From Peromyscus leucopus (taxonomy: Eukaryota > Chordata > Mammalia > Rodentia > Cricetidae), in the NCBI RefSeq assembly GCF_004664715.2, contig NC_051072.1:33630642-33694641 (forward strand): 64,000 bases of DNA, given 5' to 3'. Under the pieces are notes generated by a model. It worked only from the letters and a program-made list of their open reading frames with translations, had not been told where the DNA came from and ran no database searches. This document shows, piece after piece, positions 36,346 to 49,859 of the stretch. Each line of letters opens with the position of its first letter. Position 1 is the stretch's first letter. The position numbers and the translations under genes were made by a program.

Positions 36346-39300
36346 CTACTTCTTCAATATAGAAATGTTGATCCCTAACAAAAATGTCTGATATATTTTC
36401 TCTCAAGAATACCAAGGTTTTACTAAGATGTTATTTGTGTTGAAAAGAACCAGTCTCAACTCTCCCTCCACCAAACCCAAGCTGATGGATAGAGGTACAA
36501 ATATTCCAGTAGGATCTTGAAGTTAACTGTTATTTAAATTTTATGGAAAGTGAATTAATGATAAAATAATTCTTAGGAGTGTTTCATTGTGTCAGTCCAT
36601 AACAAGAGAAATGCATTATAGTAGAAAGTTCTACCCTTGGGTAAAATTTTTCATTGTTTCTGAGAAATTTAGGGACATGCATCAAGAAAGAAAACTATTC
36701 ATCTTCTTTTACAAGATTCTTCTCTTAAAGCTATGTGCTGTATAATTAACTATGAAAATATTAAGAAACATTGAAGCTACATAAGTCTTTTTGTACAATG
36801 ATAAACACTGAAGCATCATTTATGCCTTCAACATCTGCAAAATTCAGTTTATATGATAGAATACAGTTTAAGGAAAGTGTAAGTCCTTACATGAAGGTCC
36901 AGTTTTAGGTGCTAGCTTGAAAGTTGGTGAAATCGAAAGGGACTTCATTATCCTGAATACAGGTCTCCCCTCCTCCTTCTGTCCCCACAGATGAGGGGCC
37001 TGGGACTCCTTCCTGCTGAGCCCTGAAGGACAATCTTCAGTTTTCCTGCCAGCAGCAGAATTATTCAAATCAACCAACTGATGATGTCATTCCTCCTGAA
37101 GGAACCAGGGCTCACTGACTTTGAATCTACTAACCCTGACTCCCAGACATAGTTGTTCACATGGTTCTAGACTAGAGGCCACATGTGGCCCTGCATTATG
37201 CAAGGTCCTTCTCCCTCAGGCCCAAGTCCCTATGACAAGTAAGATGCAGTGTGTCACATTCATTCAGTTCCATACTTCTACAGAGAGACCCCATCCCTCT
37301 TCAACAGGGTGAAATAGGGAACTTTTAAACAAAATCTATGTACACAATGATTCACAGTTACATAGAAAAAAGAAGAACTTACAACAAATAGCAACCCAAG
37401 ACCAAAAAAATGTACACAAAATGAATGCAAACTCAATTTCACTTAAAAAATGTTCTTTAAAGAATTAAAAAGAGCTCACATATATAGATGGTAGTTTTCT
37501 TTTTTCTTAGTGTGAATCAGGACGTGTTTCTATTTGCTTTCTTTTACAATGTCATCAGCTTAATGAATTAAAACACCTCAAAATAAGTTCTTCTCTTTTC
37601 CCTAGCCGTGAAAACATAGACAACCTCAGTTACTCTGTTCTTTGTGTTACCTGCCAAGAGCGAGTCTAAGAGAACCTTTTTGAGGAGTGGCTGGGTTAAG
37701 TTTGGTGTAGTCTGGTACTAGCCTATAAATTGTGATAGGTTAGATAATGCATGGCATTCCACAGTTAACTGATACAGCAATAAGCAAGAGTTCTTCCATT
37801 AACACAGCTAGATGGCCAGTTTCACATAAGAGTTCCCTGTCTTCTGGGCTCTGCTAGTTCCTCAAAACTTTCTATAGTTAAATAAGCTAACTTCCGCATT
37901 TTACTCTACTCTCCAACTCTTCAATGAGATCCTTTTGACTGTCTAGGACCCCAGATCACTTTCAGAAAAACCACAAAATTTATTCTCTGATAGCAATTTT
38001 CTCTTTGCCCTCCCCCTGCCAATATCTTGGCAAAGTGGACTGAATTCATTCAAAGCTCTAGTTCCTCATTTCTGGTGGTTATTATAATGATTGGAAGACA
38101 GTCCAGACCATCTTCATACTGGGCAAAAGTGTGTCAGTGGTTTTCCTGCCCTGAGAGAAATGTGTGTGTAATTTAACAATACCTTTTTATAGCTTTGACC
38201 CAAAGAACCAGTGCTATGGGAAGTATATAAATACGTTTTAAAAATTATCATTGTGTCACATCTTACATTACCTAATGACAAGGATGTATGCCACCAAAAC
38301 TAATCAATGGAGCAGATAATTAAAAGTAGCCCTCCCGCTAACCATTGCTTGCCAACGTATGCCCAGGGGAACCTCGGTATGGGTAACAGTGTGAAAGATG
38401 GGGGAGCACTGCTAGTTCATTGAGGGCTTAACCTGTCAAAACTTCTTAAATTATCCCCACATATTCTGCTTGCCAAGGAAACTTAAGAGCATGTAGTGGG
38501 AAGGGAATTTCAAAATACACTTCTCGCTCTATGAATTTAGTCAGATGTAAAAATGTATTCTTAGAAGCAAATGAGATTTGTGCGCTCATGTTCTTTTTTC
38601 CTTGTTATTCCGTCACCTTGATGGATGTCAGAGAGCTGCATTTTGCAGGTAGGTTGCAATTTCTTCATAACTCGAGCACACACTGTGATTATATGCTGCC
38701 GGGTCAACAGCTAAAGTACTGAATGGCCATTTCTAATGCTACTGGCGTCTCTATTGTCCTTTTGTGCCTGGAATTCAGGTACTGGTATTCTGCTGTAATT
38801 ATTACTTGACATTTGGAATGGGATGGGATTTGGGTTCTTTATTTTTAACTACTGATCATCAAAAGACCACATCAGTGATAATTTCAAACATCTTAGGAGC
38901 CCTGTTTCTGTCTACACATTTGATCTCCTGTAATTATAGGTTAATACTCTATTTAGAAAGGCCTTGGCAACTCTAGTTTGAGGCATTCACGAATATACGT
39001 GATGCATTGTGCCAGACAGCTCAGCTCTGGAAATGCAAGGTTAATAATGATAAATGGTGAACCCACAAGGCAGTTTAAGGGATAACAAGGTACTGAGTGA
39101 AATTAAGGTGGAGAGGGAGGCAACAACCAAAATCACTGGGATTTTTCTGAAGTAAGCTACCACTGAACAAACTCTTTCCTTCACTAAAATAAGTTTTTTT
39201 TTTTTTTTAAGCATGTCAAAAATGACAGAAGTATGTTCTAGTGGTACACCTTCCTCCATCTCTTCTTTCCCCAAAGGGCATTTGTTTTTGTTCCAAGCTT

Positions 39301-39479
39301 GCAAATGAACTGCTTTCTGCTGAGAATAAAGGAAGGAAAGGGTCTTTCTCCCACAGAAATGCCACCAGTGACCGTTTATGAAGGCAATGGTCCCAGTGGG
39401 TATTTTAAAAAATATTTAGCTGGTTTTCTTTTATAAATGGTTACAGGCTATAATCTTCCGGTTTAATGTTTTTATGGGA
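36346..39479. other. 3 kb unique, repeat-poor stretch
   Basis: No repeat recognised and no convincing open frame. It is a candidate place to look for conserved non-coding sequence (see findings). Confidence 0.5.
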
Positions 39480-39790
39480 TTCCTGAGTGCAACCGAGTGG
39501 GTCTCTGTTTCTTGTGCCTTTTCTTGGGCTTCTTTCTTTCTGTTGGTTTGCTTTGTCCAATTTCAAAGCGTTTGCTTTTGTTTATCTTGTTATACTTTAT
39601 TTTATATTATCTTACTTCATTAATGTCCTTTAGAAGCCTGTTTGTTTCCTAATGAGAGACAAAAAGGGTGTGGATTTGCACTGGGAGCGGGGATGGGGGA
39701 TGGGGAGGAAGTAGGGAGTAACTGGGAGGGGTTGAGGGAGGGGAAGCTGTAATCAGGATATATTACATGAGAAAAAAATCTATTTTCAAT
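39480..39790 (+). mobile_element. Rodent L1 3' UTR
   Basis: Sense-strand end of a rodent L1: CTGTTGGTTTGCTTTGTCCA, CCTAATGAGAGACAAAAAGG, GTGTGGATTTGCACTGG, a G-rich tract at about 39685-39745, then GATATATTACATGAGAAAAA and TTTTCAATAAAAGG. Confidence 0.85.
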
Positions 39791-42700
39791 AAAAGGAAAA
39801 AAGCACAGAAGCAATGTGGGAAGGCAGGCAAATATTTAATTTTTGATATAAATACTTCTCAGGGACAAAGCCTACCCCCTAAGATGGCCCAATGGCATCT
39901 GATGAATAAGAGACCTATATTCCTCTGGACTCTGTCTGAAATCACAACACTTACCATTTAGGCCCTAGTGCAAAGGCTTTCTAGATCCAAGTGGCCCTAA
40001 TAGTAATGGTATAACGTTTTATCTGGAGATGCTGTCAGCACAATTAGAAGAGGTGCCCTTGATAGGACTCTCTGTAGGACAGAAACTTAGGAGACAAAAG
40101 AATGCCCAGAGAAAGGATGGACCTAATGGTGACAACAACCGTTCCTTTCAAGGCTGTCAATAGCTTTTATTCAAGTTCAGAGATACACACTATGGGCACA
40201 TGCACTTGGGCACCAATTCAATAGTTATTTTCTAATCAATAGGAGCTCGTTGGATCACTTTAGCTTCTAATTATAGACTCCTGTGAGAATTCAATTCTAG
40301 TACAGTACTCAATGGAGAACAAGAGCTGCCAGTCTTGTCCAGACTAGGAACTGGGACAAGTATTAAATGTCCTCATAGCCAGAAATTTATCAATTTAGAC
40401 CTGCAATGATGTTGGAATTTGGTGGCACATGTGGCCATCTCTAGCTGGGTATTTTGTGAGTCTATTGCCAATAACATCCTGTAGATCCATCAACATTACA
40501 TGATAAACATTCTTATAAATATTGTCGGTATTCAGGAAAGCCAACTGGAGAAGGGTGTAGGGGGAGGGAGAGGCCCAAGGAGCAGGAGAGCAGGACATGG
40601 GAGGGGGCCAGTACCAGAAAATTAACAAGAATGAAATATGTATGAGAATGATGTCAGTAAACTTTGCCTTGTATACTATTTCTTAAACTAATACAAAGGA
40701 TCAAACAAAGCTTGGAAGAAATCTTATCTCTGTGTTCATACATTACTCCTGCCAACTAAACTAAGCTAAATCTCCATATATTAGCACCACAAACCAACCA
40801 ACCAAAGTCTAAACAGGAAGTTCTTAGTAGAAACAAAATTTGAATCTGAATGACAGATAGTCACAGCAGCCCATGGCCATGGTGGAAACTGCATTTTTCT
40901 CACACCTCTGCACTTCCAATTATCTTAACAGCTGAACGTGGAAATGCTCAAATACCAAAGGCATGATTCTTTCATGTTATTTATGGCCCAGCCAGAGCAG
41001 GAAGTATCAGAAACCTCATGAGGATTCCCTCCCTCCAGTTATTTTTGTCTCCATGCTTGTGCTTGTAGAGGTCTGAATAGTTCACAAGCCTCTCTCAAAG
41101 GCAAATAAGCTTGACTCTTTTTCAAAAGCAAGCCCTAAGGGCCCTCATAGTAATATTTTCTAAGTGTTGTAAGACATTAACAGGATTGTATCCCAGAATA
41201 TGAACACAGCCAGACACAGCGAAGAGTTTTGCCGAGAACTGTAAAGGTTCTAATCTAAATTTTATTCAAATGAATCGCATAGTTGGCATGCCCATGAGTG
41301 AGCTCAGGGGCACAAGTTGCTACACAACACCTAAGTATACCTATCCATACTCTTGTTTGACTAAGCACGTACTTCGGCTGTGTCTGTGCAAGAGGGAAGC
41401 CTGTTTTATCATCGGCAGTCACAAAGGTACAACAATACAAACCCAGCAAAATGATAGAAAGGGATAGCCACTTCTGGTCAAGGTTGCTACCGGCATACTG
41501 CCCAGCTCTGGAAGAATAAGCCCTCTGGGAGGACATGTTGGAGAAGGGATGTTCTTTCAGGCAAAGACATTGGCATCCTAGGATACAAGGGGGAGCACAA
41601 GCTGTGGGACTCTACCCTGGCCTAACTCCCCAGTGATGCTTTTATGCCCAACAGCCCATCACATAAGCTCTGTATTTACACCTAGCTCTCATTATTGTTA
41701 CCAGGTCACGTATCCAAGCCTAACATAAGTAGCCAGGTACTAGTTTTAAATATTGCTCTCACTTTATGTCTCCCATTTTACACTCACTAGAAAACAGGAA
41801 AATACAAATGTATTTTCTGTCTACCTTCTTTCTTTCAGCCAAGGTAGAAAGGAATATAAAGAAGACAGTAGAAAACAGATGAGATACATTCCACAGAGTC
41901 AGTTCACACCATGACATTTTTGAACAAATACAACTCTTTCAGGAATATTAAATTTCATAAATTGTTTGTACACCTTGTAAAAAGTTCAATTAAAAAACTT
42001 CTCATAATATAACCTGGTGTTTGTCAAATATTTAAGCTCTATAGCATTTCAGAAGATAACATACAAGTATCTTTGTCATATACATTTTCAGTGGTAGAAT
42101 CACATGTAATATGTGTCAAGGGTTTCTCATAACTCAATGAGAGTCATCATGCATCTTATTCTGTTCTCTGTTCTAACCTGGACTGTTATGTGGTATTTCA
42201 CCACTGAATTCTGAGTTTCATATAAACACCCAAATTAATTCTCTCAAATTATAAGATGCAGACAAATGGTGAGAGAATTTAGAGAATATATTTCTTTTCA
42301 ACCAAAATGTGAGTTGGGTATAGACTTAAAGCAACTGTTCTCTTCCTTAGTTTGTCTAGAGGTTGAAAGTTGCCATTCATGTTCCAAGAGGAAGTAGTGC
42401 CTCATGAAGTTGGAAAAGACTGCATTAGCCTGCCCTTAATAGCATTTTCTTCCCTCACACACTCTGTCTTCTTGGTGACTTTAGCCCTCCTTACATATTG
42501 CCTGAGACTCAGAATTGTTGTCACACCCCATTTCTAGAAATTTCCTTCTTCCACTGAAACATGACACCTCCTGGCTACAAGACAAAAAACACTCATATCC
42601 CAGGGAATTTCCTCTTTCCAGAACTCAATATGAAAATCTTACTTTCATGAAGCCTGGGTCTGATTTCCTTCACTACTGTAAACTGTAGTTGCCAGATTTA

Positions 42701-45700
42701 GCTTGGACCAGATACAATGCATCTAATCATGCCATCTAAGTTCACATTAGGTTTTCTTGAATAATACTCTTGATGCAATGAATTTCTCAGTCAATTAAAT
42801 TCCTGGGGTCAAAGAAACTGCTGTTACCTAAGGCCCCATATCTTAGCACTATACAGAAAATCTCTTTCAGTCCATTGTGTCTGCATTATAAACCTTTCAT
42901 GCTATACACTGCATTAGTTTAACTCTTCATCTTCATCCAGAGTGTTCATGAAGTATGTAGGCAAGCTGTAGCTCCACTGAGATGTGTGTCCCACTAACTT
43001 CAGAACTTCCTCTAGACAATATTCAAGGACACAGAGAAGTTTGAAAGGAGAATGGAGTGGCAGGGGGGATGTAGATGCAGTTCATGTATGAAGTTCTCCC
43101 CTAAAAATGAATTAATTAAAAAATGATAAAATGAAGCAGGCAGTATTACATGATATTAATATATGAGGTTCCCTTCTTTCTTTGTCTATTTTAGATTTTT
43201 TTTCCTATCTGAAAACTAGGTTTACATTGAAAGAAATAAAAGTATTCTGGTCTACTCACTCCCACCTCAACCTTGGAACTATATGTGAAGTCTGGAAATA
43301 CATGTAACATTTAGAACTGGGTAGAGAAGGTAGATGTGGTTGCTTACAAAGAGAGAGGGTGGTGTTGCAAGCTAATTTTCAGTAATAATGAAGATATTTG
43401 GTCCTTCAAAGGCAAAAAGAAACATGACATTTCCTAAATGTCAAATTTTTCCCAAAACATGGATTTTTTTTTTTAAGTGAAGCTCAGGTGAGTGGCTGCT
43501 AGAGTCTAATGAAAATTCTAAACTCACCCAGAGAAGCATTGGCTGAGTATTTCAGTGTGACTCCTATGGAAGGAATAGTTTTCCTTGCCAATTCTAGAAA
43601 CCGCAGCTCTCACCCCAAGGATAACACATAGTTTATTCTGGAGCCAAATATGAGTGACCATGTCCTGGGAACATAAATTTTGGTTACCCCAAATTCCATG
43701 TTTCACTGTGCTAACAGTGTTTGTATAGTAACAAAATAGTCACAAAGCCACCTTCTTTTAAAATGAGTTGGTGAGTACATCAGATAGAAAGTCTACAGCA
43801 AAGTAGGAAATCCGTGACACAGGCCTCAGATGCTATCTATGACAATCTCAGTGCCTGGGTCAGTGGAAGCCAAGGGTCTGTTTAAACATTCCAAAGATTT
43901 ATGGGAAAGTCACAGAATGTCAGTTCACTCACAGAGGTGGGTAATGCACAGCTATTTAAGGAGTCAAAGAGAGCACAAGATAATTTGGCTGTGAACCTGC
44001 AACCGTCCAACTCCCCCACAATCACTGGCATTCAAATCAGTTAGTCAGACGGATCAATCGAGTTCAGTGCAGGCACAATCCCTTTCTGTCATCTCTAGTT
44101 CACACCATCGGAGTGTGGAACAGGGACGGATCTCCAGTCAGTGGGTTTTACAAACAAGGTTTATACAGAGTTTCAGAGGAACAAGGACAGACAAAGGCTG
44201 TTTAAGTTTATGTTGCATCCCTTTAAAAAGCAAAACATGAGGGAGCCTTTTGTTTCCCTTCCATAAGCTTTTGCTCATTAAGAAAAAAATCTGCAAACTA
44301 TGGAGGCCAATGGCTTACTGAATGAGCTGAGCAAAATTACTTATTTACAAACCCCACTGCTCCAGTTTCTTTTAGATTGCCTACCTGCTGGCAGGTGTTC
44401 ATTAATTCCTCCCTACACGTTATTTCCACTGATGCTTTCATGGAGTCTATAAACAAACTTTCCGGAGGATATGAATGCTATGGATAAAACTACTCAGTAT
44501 AAATTTTCATTTCTTGCTACTCGGTTGCTTGTATTTTTTTAATCCCCAAATGAAGTAATATGGCATATTAGGATTTCTTACTTATTTCTTAGAGTTATTT
44601 CAAACCATATACTTACTTGCACTGTGAAGTATCATCTTTGTGTGTCCATTATTTTTAAAATTGTCATTTAGAAGAACCACATTTATTTCACTTGTGACGG
44701 ATTACATATGATAAACCTACTAGGCACAGGGTATAGTGAAACTTTCTGGTTTAGATGTAGAGCTAAGTAAATCAGAATTCTCATCCTTGTAGATTTCAGA
44801 ACTTGCCATGGTAGGTGACATGTCTTCCTCTCCAAAGGCTCCAATTCCTTTTCTTCAACAGCTCGGGAGTGAAAAGAGGTACAAACATAAACTATCTAGC
44901 CTGGAATAACATATATGTGAGGAAAAAAAGTGTCCAGAATTCTCCTAAGCTTTGGAGGTGTCCCACAAAATCCACACTGTCTGGTCCACTGCCTAGAAAT
45001 GACAAAGAAGTCAGTTAGCAAAACACTAGACATCCTGTCCGATCTTCCTTGTTGGCCAAGTTCACAACACACTTGAGAACAATGCATGAAGTTCCTGTGA
45101 AAGATCCCCAGTGCTTCCCTGGAGACAGCAGGTAGCAGAGCTTCCTGCTCCATTTCTTTTGTGGCACTGGCCAGAAGCAATCCCCCTTCCATTCCACATA
45201 CTGATTGGCTGACATGGTGCAGGAGCTAGGAGCTGGTCTTGCAGAAAGACAAGCAAGTCTGAAACTAAGGGTTGTTCTTCACCTTCTAGTTTAAATTACA
45301 CTTGACTCCACCTTTGAGGCTGTCTAACTCGTTCTTTGGGTGAAAGCAGCAATGTGCACTGCTCTTAAATATTTCCTCCAGCTTCCCTCACTATTTGCAT
45401 ACACGACTGGCAGGAAGTTCTAATTCTTCTGTGTCAAAGGACAGACCCTCTGTGTGAGAAAGATGATCTTTCCCCAGAGCTTCTGGCTCCCCATTTCTAA
45501 TGTATTTCATTTTGTTTATAGTATTTATTACTTTATAACATATTGCAACATGTAATTGTCTGGGTTCATTAACTATTTCTTCCCCAAGTAAAACATACAT
45601 GGAAAATGGATCTCTAAGGGGTTTGTACATTATGAAATCTCTAGAAGCTAAACTAATTTCTGGTCTATGACAGTGTTCAATAAATATTTATTCAATATTT

Positions 45701-46043
45701 CTTAACTAATCTTATACCAGAAATTGTAGTGTTTGTGTTTCACATAACATAAGCCTAATGACATATAATACTACAGGCTTGCTATTGAATACATTTATTC
45801 AACTGCATGACTAAGGATGTGAACAGAGAAGGACAAATTCCTGTTCTCTGCACCCCACTGGATTTCTCCACATGAGGATAGAGATGTTGCTAGTATCCAT
45901 CTTTTAGAATTGATGGGAAGATTCAATGGAACATGCAGTGTGGGTATCATTACTTTTACATATTACCACCAAACACAATGTCATAGTGTGGCCTTGTGAG
46001 ATTCAGTACAGCACCTTTCATTCTGTAGGGCAAATAGTTCATT
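39791..46043. other. 6.2 kb mostly unique stretch
   Basis: A possible L1-tail remnant lies at about 43030-43125 (GTGGCAGGGGGG, CATGTATGAAGTTCTC). Otherwise no repeat and no coding region was recognised. The 98-, 66- and 64-residue minus frames at 44896-45256 overlap each other in different frames and are not genes. Confidence 0.5.
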
Positions 46044-46490
46044 GTCAGGGACCTGCCCTGCCCTGTCAAAGGTTCCTTGAAGGGGGAGTGAGGAATGAGA
46101 AATGCTAGATAGGAAAAATAGAGACATAGATGAAGAAAAAGAGACATAAGATAGCTTCAGGAGGGCCCTGGGTCAATACCCAGTTCCCTCAAGTTTATTC
46201 TTAAGGAACATTTTCATATACTAGCAAGGGGAGATGCAAAAAGACCTCCCCCTTTCAAGATCAAAGTACAAAGTACAAACAAGTGTAGCCCTTTCTTAAT
46301 TCACTAAACACCTGGTAACCATGCCTTCTTGTAGTTAGCCCTTGAAGCATAAGACACCTGGTAATCGTGCCTTTAGTCAAAACATCCCATTATGCAGCCT
46401 TGGAGAGTAACATAAACTTTGACTCTCTGACCTTGAGTCAAAATGGAAACAAACTACAAGTTGGAATCTTTGTAGGCTCCCACAGTTCAC
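46038..46490 (-). mobile_element. Solo LTR, class II ERV-like, near-perfect 6 bp target duplication
   Basis: The LTR is 46044-46484 (441 bp). On the minus strand it starts TGTGGGAGCC and ends GGTCCCTGACA. An AATAAA (in AAGAATAAACTTGAG) lies about two thirds along, followed by a T/C-rich stretch. Flanks GTTCAT (46038-46043) and GTTCAC (46485-46490) match at five of six bases. There is no internal region, so it is a solo LTR left after LTR-LTR recombination. The AATAAA and pyrimidine-rich context resemble intracisternal-A-type LTRs, but the family is not certain. Confidence 0.75.
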
Positions 46491-47484
46491 TATGTGATCT
46501 ACCAACTGTCACAGGAGTGGCAGCCTCTGCTTTACTGCAAATTACTAGACTGGCATGGCAATATGGCAGCAGTAACAAGACAGGACATCTTCAGAAATAA
46601 CCACACACTATTTCTAGTAATCACGTCTTTCATGTACCAATCAATCACATATCCTTAAAAAAAAAAAGAAAAGCTAAAGATCTCATAGACAAATATATAT
46701 ATATATATATAATTATTACATATTAAATATATTATTACTTACATATATTAAATATATATTTAAATTTCATCTGAGTCCCTTTCTCATTAATCACTGCTCA
46801 TCACACACTCCCCAACCCTACATTGGACCTCTCCCATCCTCTTCCTCATGAATAAATCCTGCAACCTCTGCTTCAATCCTGCTGTTGTCCAATGCATCCT
46901 TACAAAGCAGTCCACCTCACACAGACACAGTGCATAATATAAAAAGCCCTCCTTTCCACAATACTAAATCTAGCCACTGGCTGGTTCTGATCTCAAGAAC
47001 TCAGAGTGAGTTAGCCTCCCTGTCCATGGTTTACTTGAAGATACCCACAGCCTACAACTCTCTTCCTCTGATGGAACACTCCTACCACTTATGACCATAC
47101 CTGATGTGGCAAAGTTACTAGGTTTCTTCACCCTGGCCACTTCCTGTAATTTGTTTCACCCACAATTTGAACTGTAACCCACAGGTCATGACTCAAAACT
47201 ATAAGCATGGCATGACTTGTACTTTGCCCTGAAATTTGGCCCTAAACAATTTGAAATGTTAGCCTCTTTAAGACTCTTCTGCATATTTCTTCAGAGAAGA
47301 GTGTAGCCTCATAAAGCTCTTGTGTCAGCTGCTACAGGGCTGGGTCTAAACCCAATGGCAACCATAGGCCAATTACTTTCTCCTGGGAATACAGAGATGT
47401 GCTGGGATCACACATGATGTGGGCATCACCCTGTGACAGGCTGGGAACCAGGATCTAGTGAAAGACTGCTATAGAAGAAGCCAA
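46491..47484. other. Gene-free stretch with AT-rich tract
   Basis: Contains an A-run and a (TA)n tract at about 46658-46765. The remainder is unique with no gene recognised. Confidence 0.5.
46695..46765. repeat. (TA)n and AT-rich tract
   Basis: About nine TA units followed by imperfect TATTAAATATAT repeats. Confidence 0.9.
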
Positions 47485-47665
47485 CCAGTTCTCTTCTAGA
47501 GGACCCAAGTACAGTGTCTGTCAGGCAGCTCACAACTGCCTAAAACTCCAGCTCAAGGGGATCTAATGCTATCTTCTGGCCTCCATGAACACCTGCCCAT
47601 TGGAAACACACACACAAAAAAAAAATAAATAAAATAAAATAAAATAAAATCTAAGATAAAAAGAA
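47485..47665 (+). repeat. B2/B3 SINE
   Basis: CTTCTAGAGGACCCAAGTAC, CAGGCAGCTCACAACTGCCT, AACTCCAGCTCAAGGGGATC and TATCTTCTGGCCTCCATGAA are followed by a CA/A-rich end with AAATA repeats (47607-47651). The plus-strand SINE lacks its promoter head. Confidence 0.85.
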
Positions 47666-48019
47666 AGTGGGAATGGATGTTTGGTATCAGGAGGAAATCA
47701 ACTTGAGAAAAATCTGAAATAACTGAAAAGAAAGGTTGGATTAAATAATTCATAAATAAGTATGCACAATTTCATGGTGATTTATTTTCAAAGTCTAAAG
47801 TGTGGAAGTATAAAGCTAAATGTTTTCTGCCCAATGTTTCTTGCCCTTGGATTCATGTGTACTTTACAGTGTCTATAGCCATCCTCAAAGGTATGCAAAA
47901 CAATTTTGAACTGAAGAAATGTGAAGATTTCAGGTGTGTTTCTAATAAAGATTACATTGGTTCTTGAAAAAAAACAACTTAATATGACAACTACATTTTA
48001 ATTTCAGTGTTTACTTAAT

Positions 48020-48290
48020 GTTAGCAGTGTGTGCATATGTGCCTGCATACATATGTGGGGTGTGTATGTGTGTGTGCATGTGGGGTGTGTGTGCATGTGG
48101 AGCGTGTTGTGTGTGTATGTATCTGCAGGTCTGTGCATGCCATGGCATGCATATGTAGTTCAGAAAACAACTTTGGAAGTCAATTTTTTCCTTACTCTCT
48201 GGGCTCCAGGAATTGATTGAACTTAAGAGCTTAGGTGTGCATAGCAAGCACCTTCATCTACTGAGCTTTCTTGCTGACCTGCATCCATGC
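48020..48290 (-). repeat. B3 SINE with expanded TG tract
   Basis: Imperfect TG-rich sequence at 48026-48120 leads into a reverse-oriented B3: AGTTCAGAAAACAACTTTGG, TCTGGGCTCCAGGAATTGAT and CTACTGAGCTTTCTTGCTGA. Short frames with Cys- and His-rich translations here are products of the TG tract. Confidence 0.8.
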
Positions 48291-48689
48291 ATTTTTCTCG
48301 GTAGTTTTTCGGTAGCCTCCATTAAATTCTGAAAAGCGAGGGAGAAATCAAGAATCATTACCATCCCACTTTTGTACAAACAACATAAATCATTAGAAAA
48401 ATCATTCAGGATTATTTAGAAAATAGGTAACAGGATCTGAATTACAGTCTAGGTTCTCAAACTCTCGGTCGCAGATCTTGTCACTGCCACACATGATTGC
48501 AGGAAAGCATTACTAGGTAAAAGGAAAAAGGATGCATAGTAAATGAGCATGTCTATGTTGTATAGCAGTTTCCTCCAAGATCAAAGCCTTCCATCATGGT
48601 TGGAAACATCGTAAGATGTAGGATACAAAAGGAAAGCAAAACAATAGACTATTCCAGGAAAAGTTGCTCACAATGAGGTGAAACACAAG

Positions 48690-49215
48690 ATGTTCCACAG
48701 TGTGGATGAAACGCCCATCCTGTAGGGAAGCTCATTAAGACAAGAAGTAAACAACTCAAAATAGCTTCAGGAAGTCCCTGAAACTGATAGGTTCGGTAGG
48801 TTCTCCTCAAGAGCACATAAGCAGCAAAGACAGCTGAGAGTCGCTCTCAGACAAGCCCAACAGCCTGGAAGAAGCTGAGGCCAGATGAACAGCCAATAAG
48901 AAACAAATATGAGGCAAACTGCTTAGAAGAGGCTCAGAGCAGCTGAGCCACCAAGAACAGACAACTGACAACCTATGAAACTGCCTGCAGAATGGGCAGT
49001 GTGTTCCATGTACCCAGATTTCATAAACTGTCACCCATGCTGGAGTAGGCATTTGCCGACCCAGCTCTTTCTATCATTTCTGCTCCGTAAGGAACCCCTC
49101 CCTCGCCTGTGTTCTTCTGTATATAACCACAATAAAAACATTAGTTCACCAGGTTGGACTTTAGTGGACTTTGGTGGTATTCATTCTTTGGTCTGTGTCA
49201 GGTCCCTATCAGGGC
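48690..49215 (+). mobile_element. ERV1-like LTR (solo, boundaries uncertain)
   Basis: The right part carries a TATA-like and poly(A) arrangement typical of gammaretrovirus-like LTRs: GTATATAACCACAATAAAAAC at about 49120, then TTCACCAGGTTGGACTTTAG, TTCATTCTTTGGTCTGTGTC and GGTCCCTATCAGGG. The left part is purine-rich and non-coding. I could not fix the TG/CA ends or a target duplication, and no internal region follows. Confidence 0.6.
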
Positions 49216-49859
49216 GAGTAGATGCTTGTTTCACATCTCCCCAGTAATAGAGTCATATATAACATATTATAAATATAATATAACTTATTATACAGCCTAG
49301 ACTGCTTAATTTTAGATCAGCATATTCAAGTCTTATGTTCGCAAATGACCTTAGGCATTGCTAATTGATCACAGACATAGCTGAAAGAATGGCCAATGAC
49401 ACAGGGTAGGAAATGCTTGCTCATAGACATTACGCAATTGCTCTTTGTATTTTGTAACCGATGATTTGACCATTGTAAACTTCAAAGTAAAATCTCTACT
49501 TCAAAGTCCAAAGGACCTTCTAAATAAAAAGAATATTTAAAAACAATCACTGCTTTATTTGTATATATGACACACAGTAACAAGAACCATAAGAATCTAA
49601 GCCACCTTGTTGCTCTCATTGAAGGGTGCATAGCCTTTGTTAGAAGAAAGAAGTAAATAATGATCCTGCAAGTCTGTGACTTAATAGTTCTTAAAGTGTT
49701 GTTCAATAGTTGGGATGTTTGGGGTTTTGGGGTATCCAAGTTTTATTCTCATGTTGGTTGAGGTCTCAAAACAATGTGTTTCGTCATGAACCTCCTTTTT
49801 TAGTTCTCACTCTGAAAATCTTTACCCTACTTCCCTATCAACACCACCAAACAGAATGG
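49216..49859. other. Gene-free AT-rich stretch
   Basis: No repeat or coding feature recognised. Confidence 0.45.
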
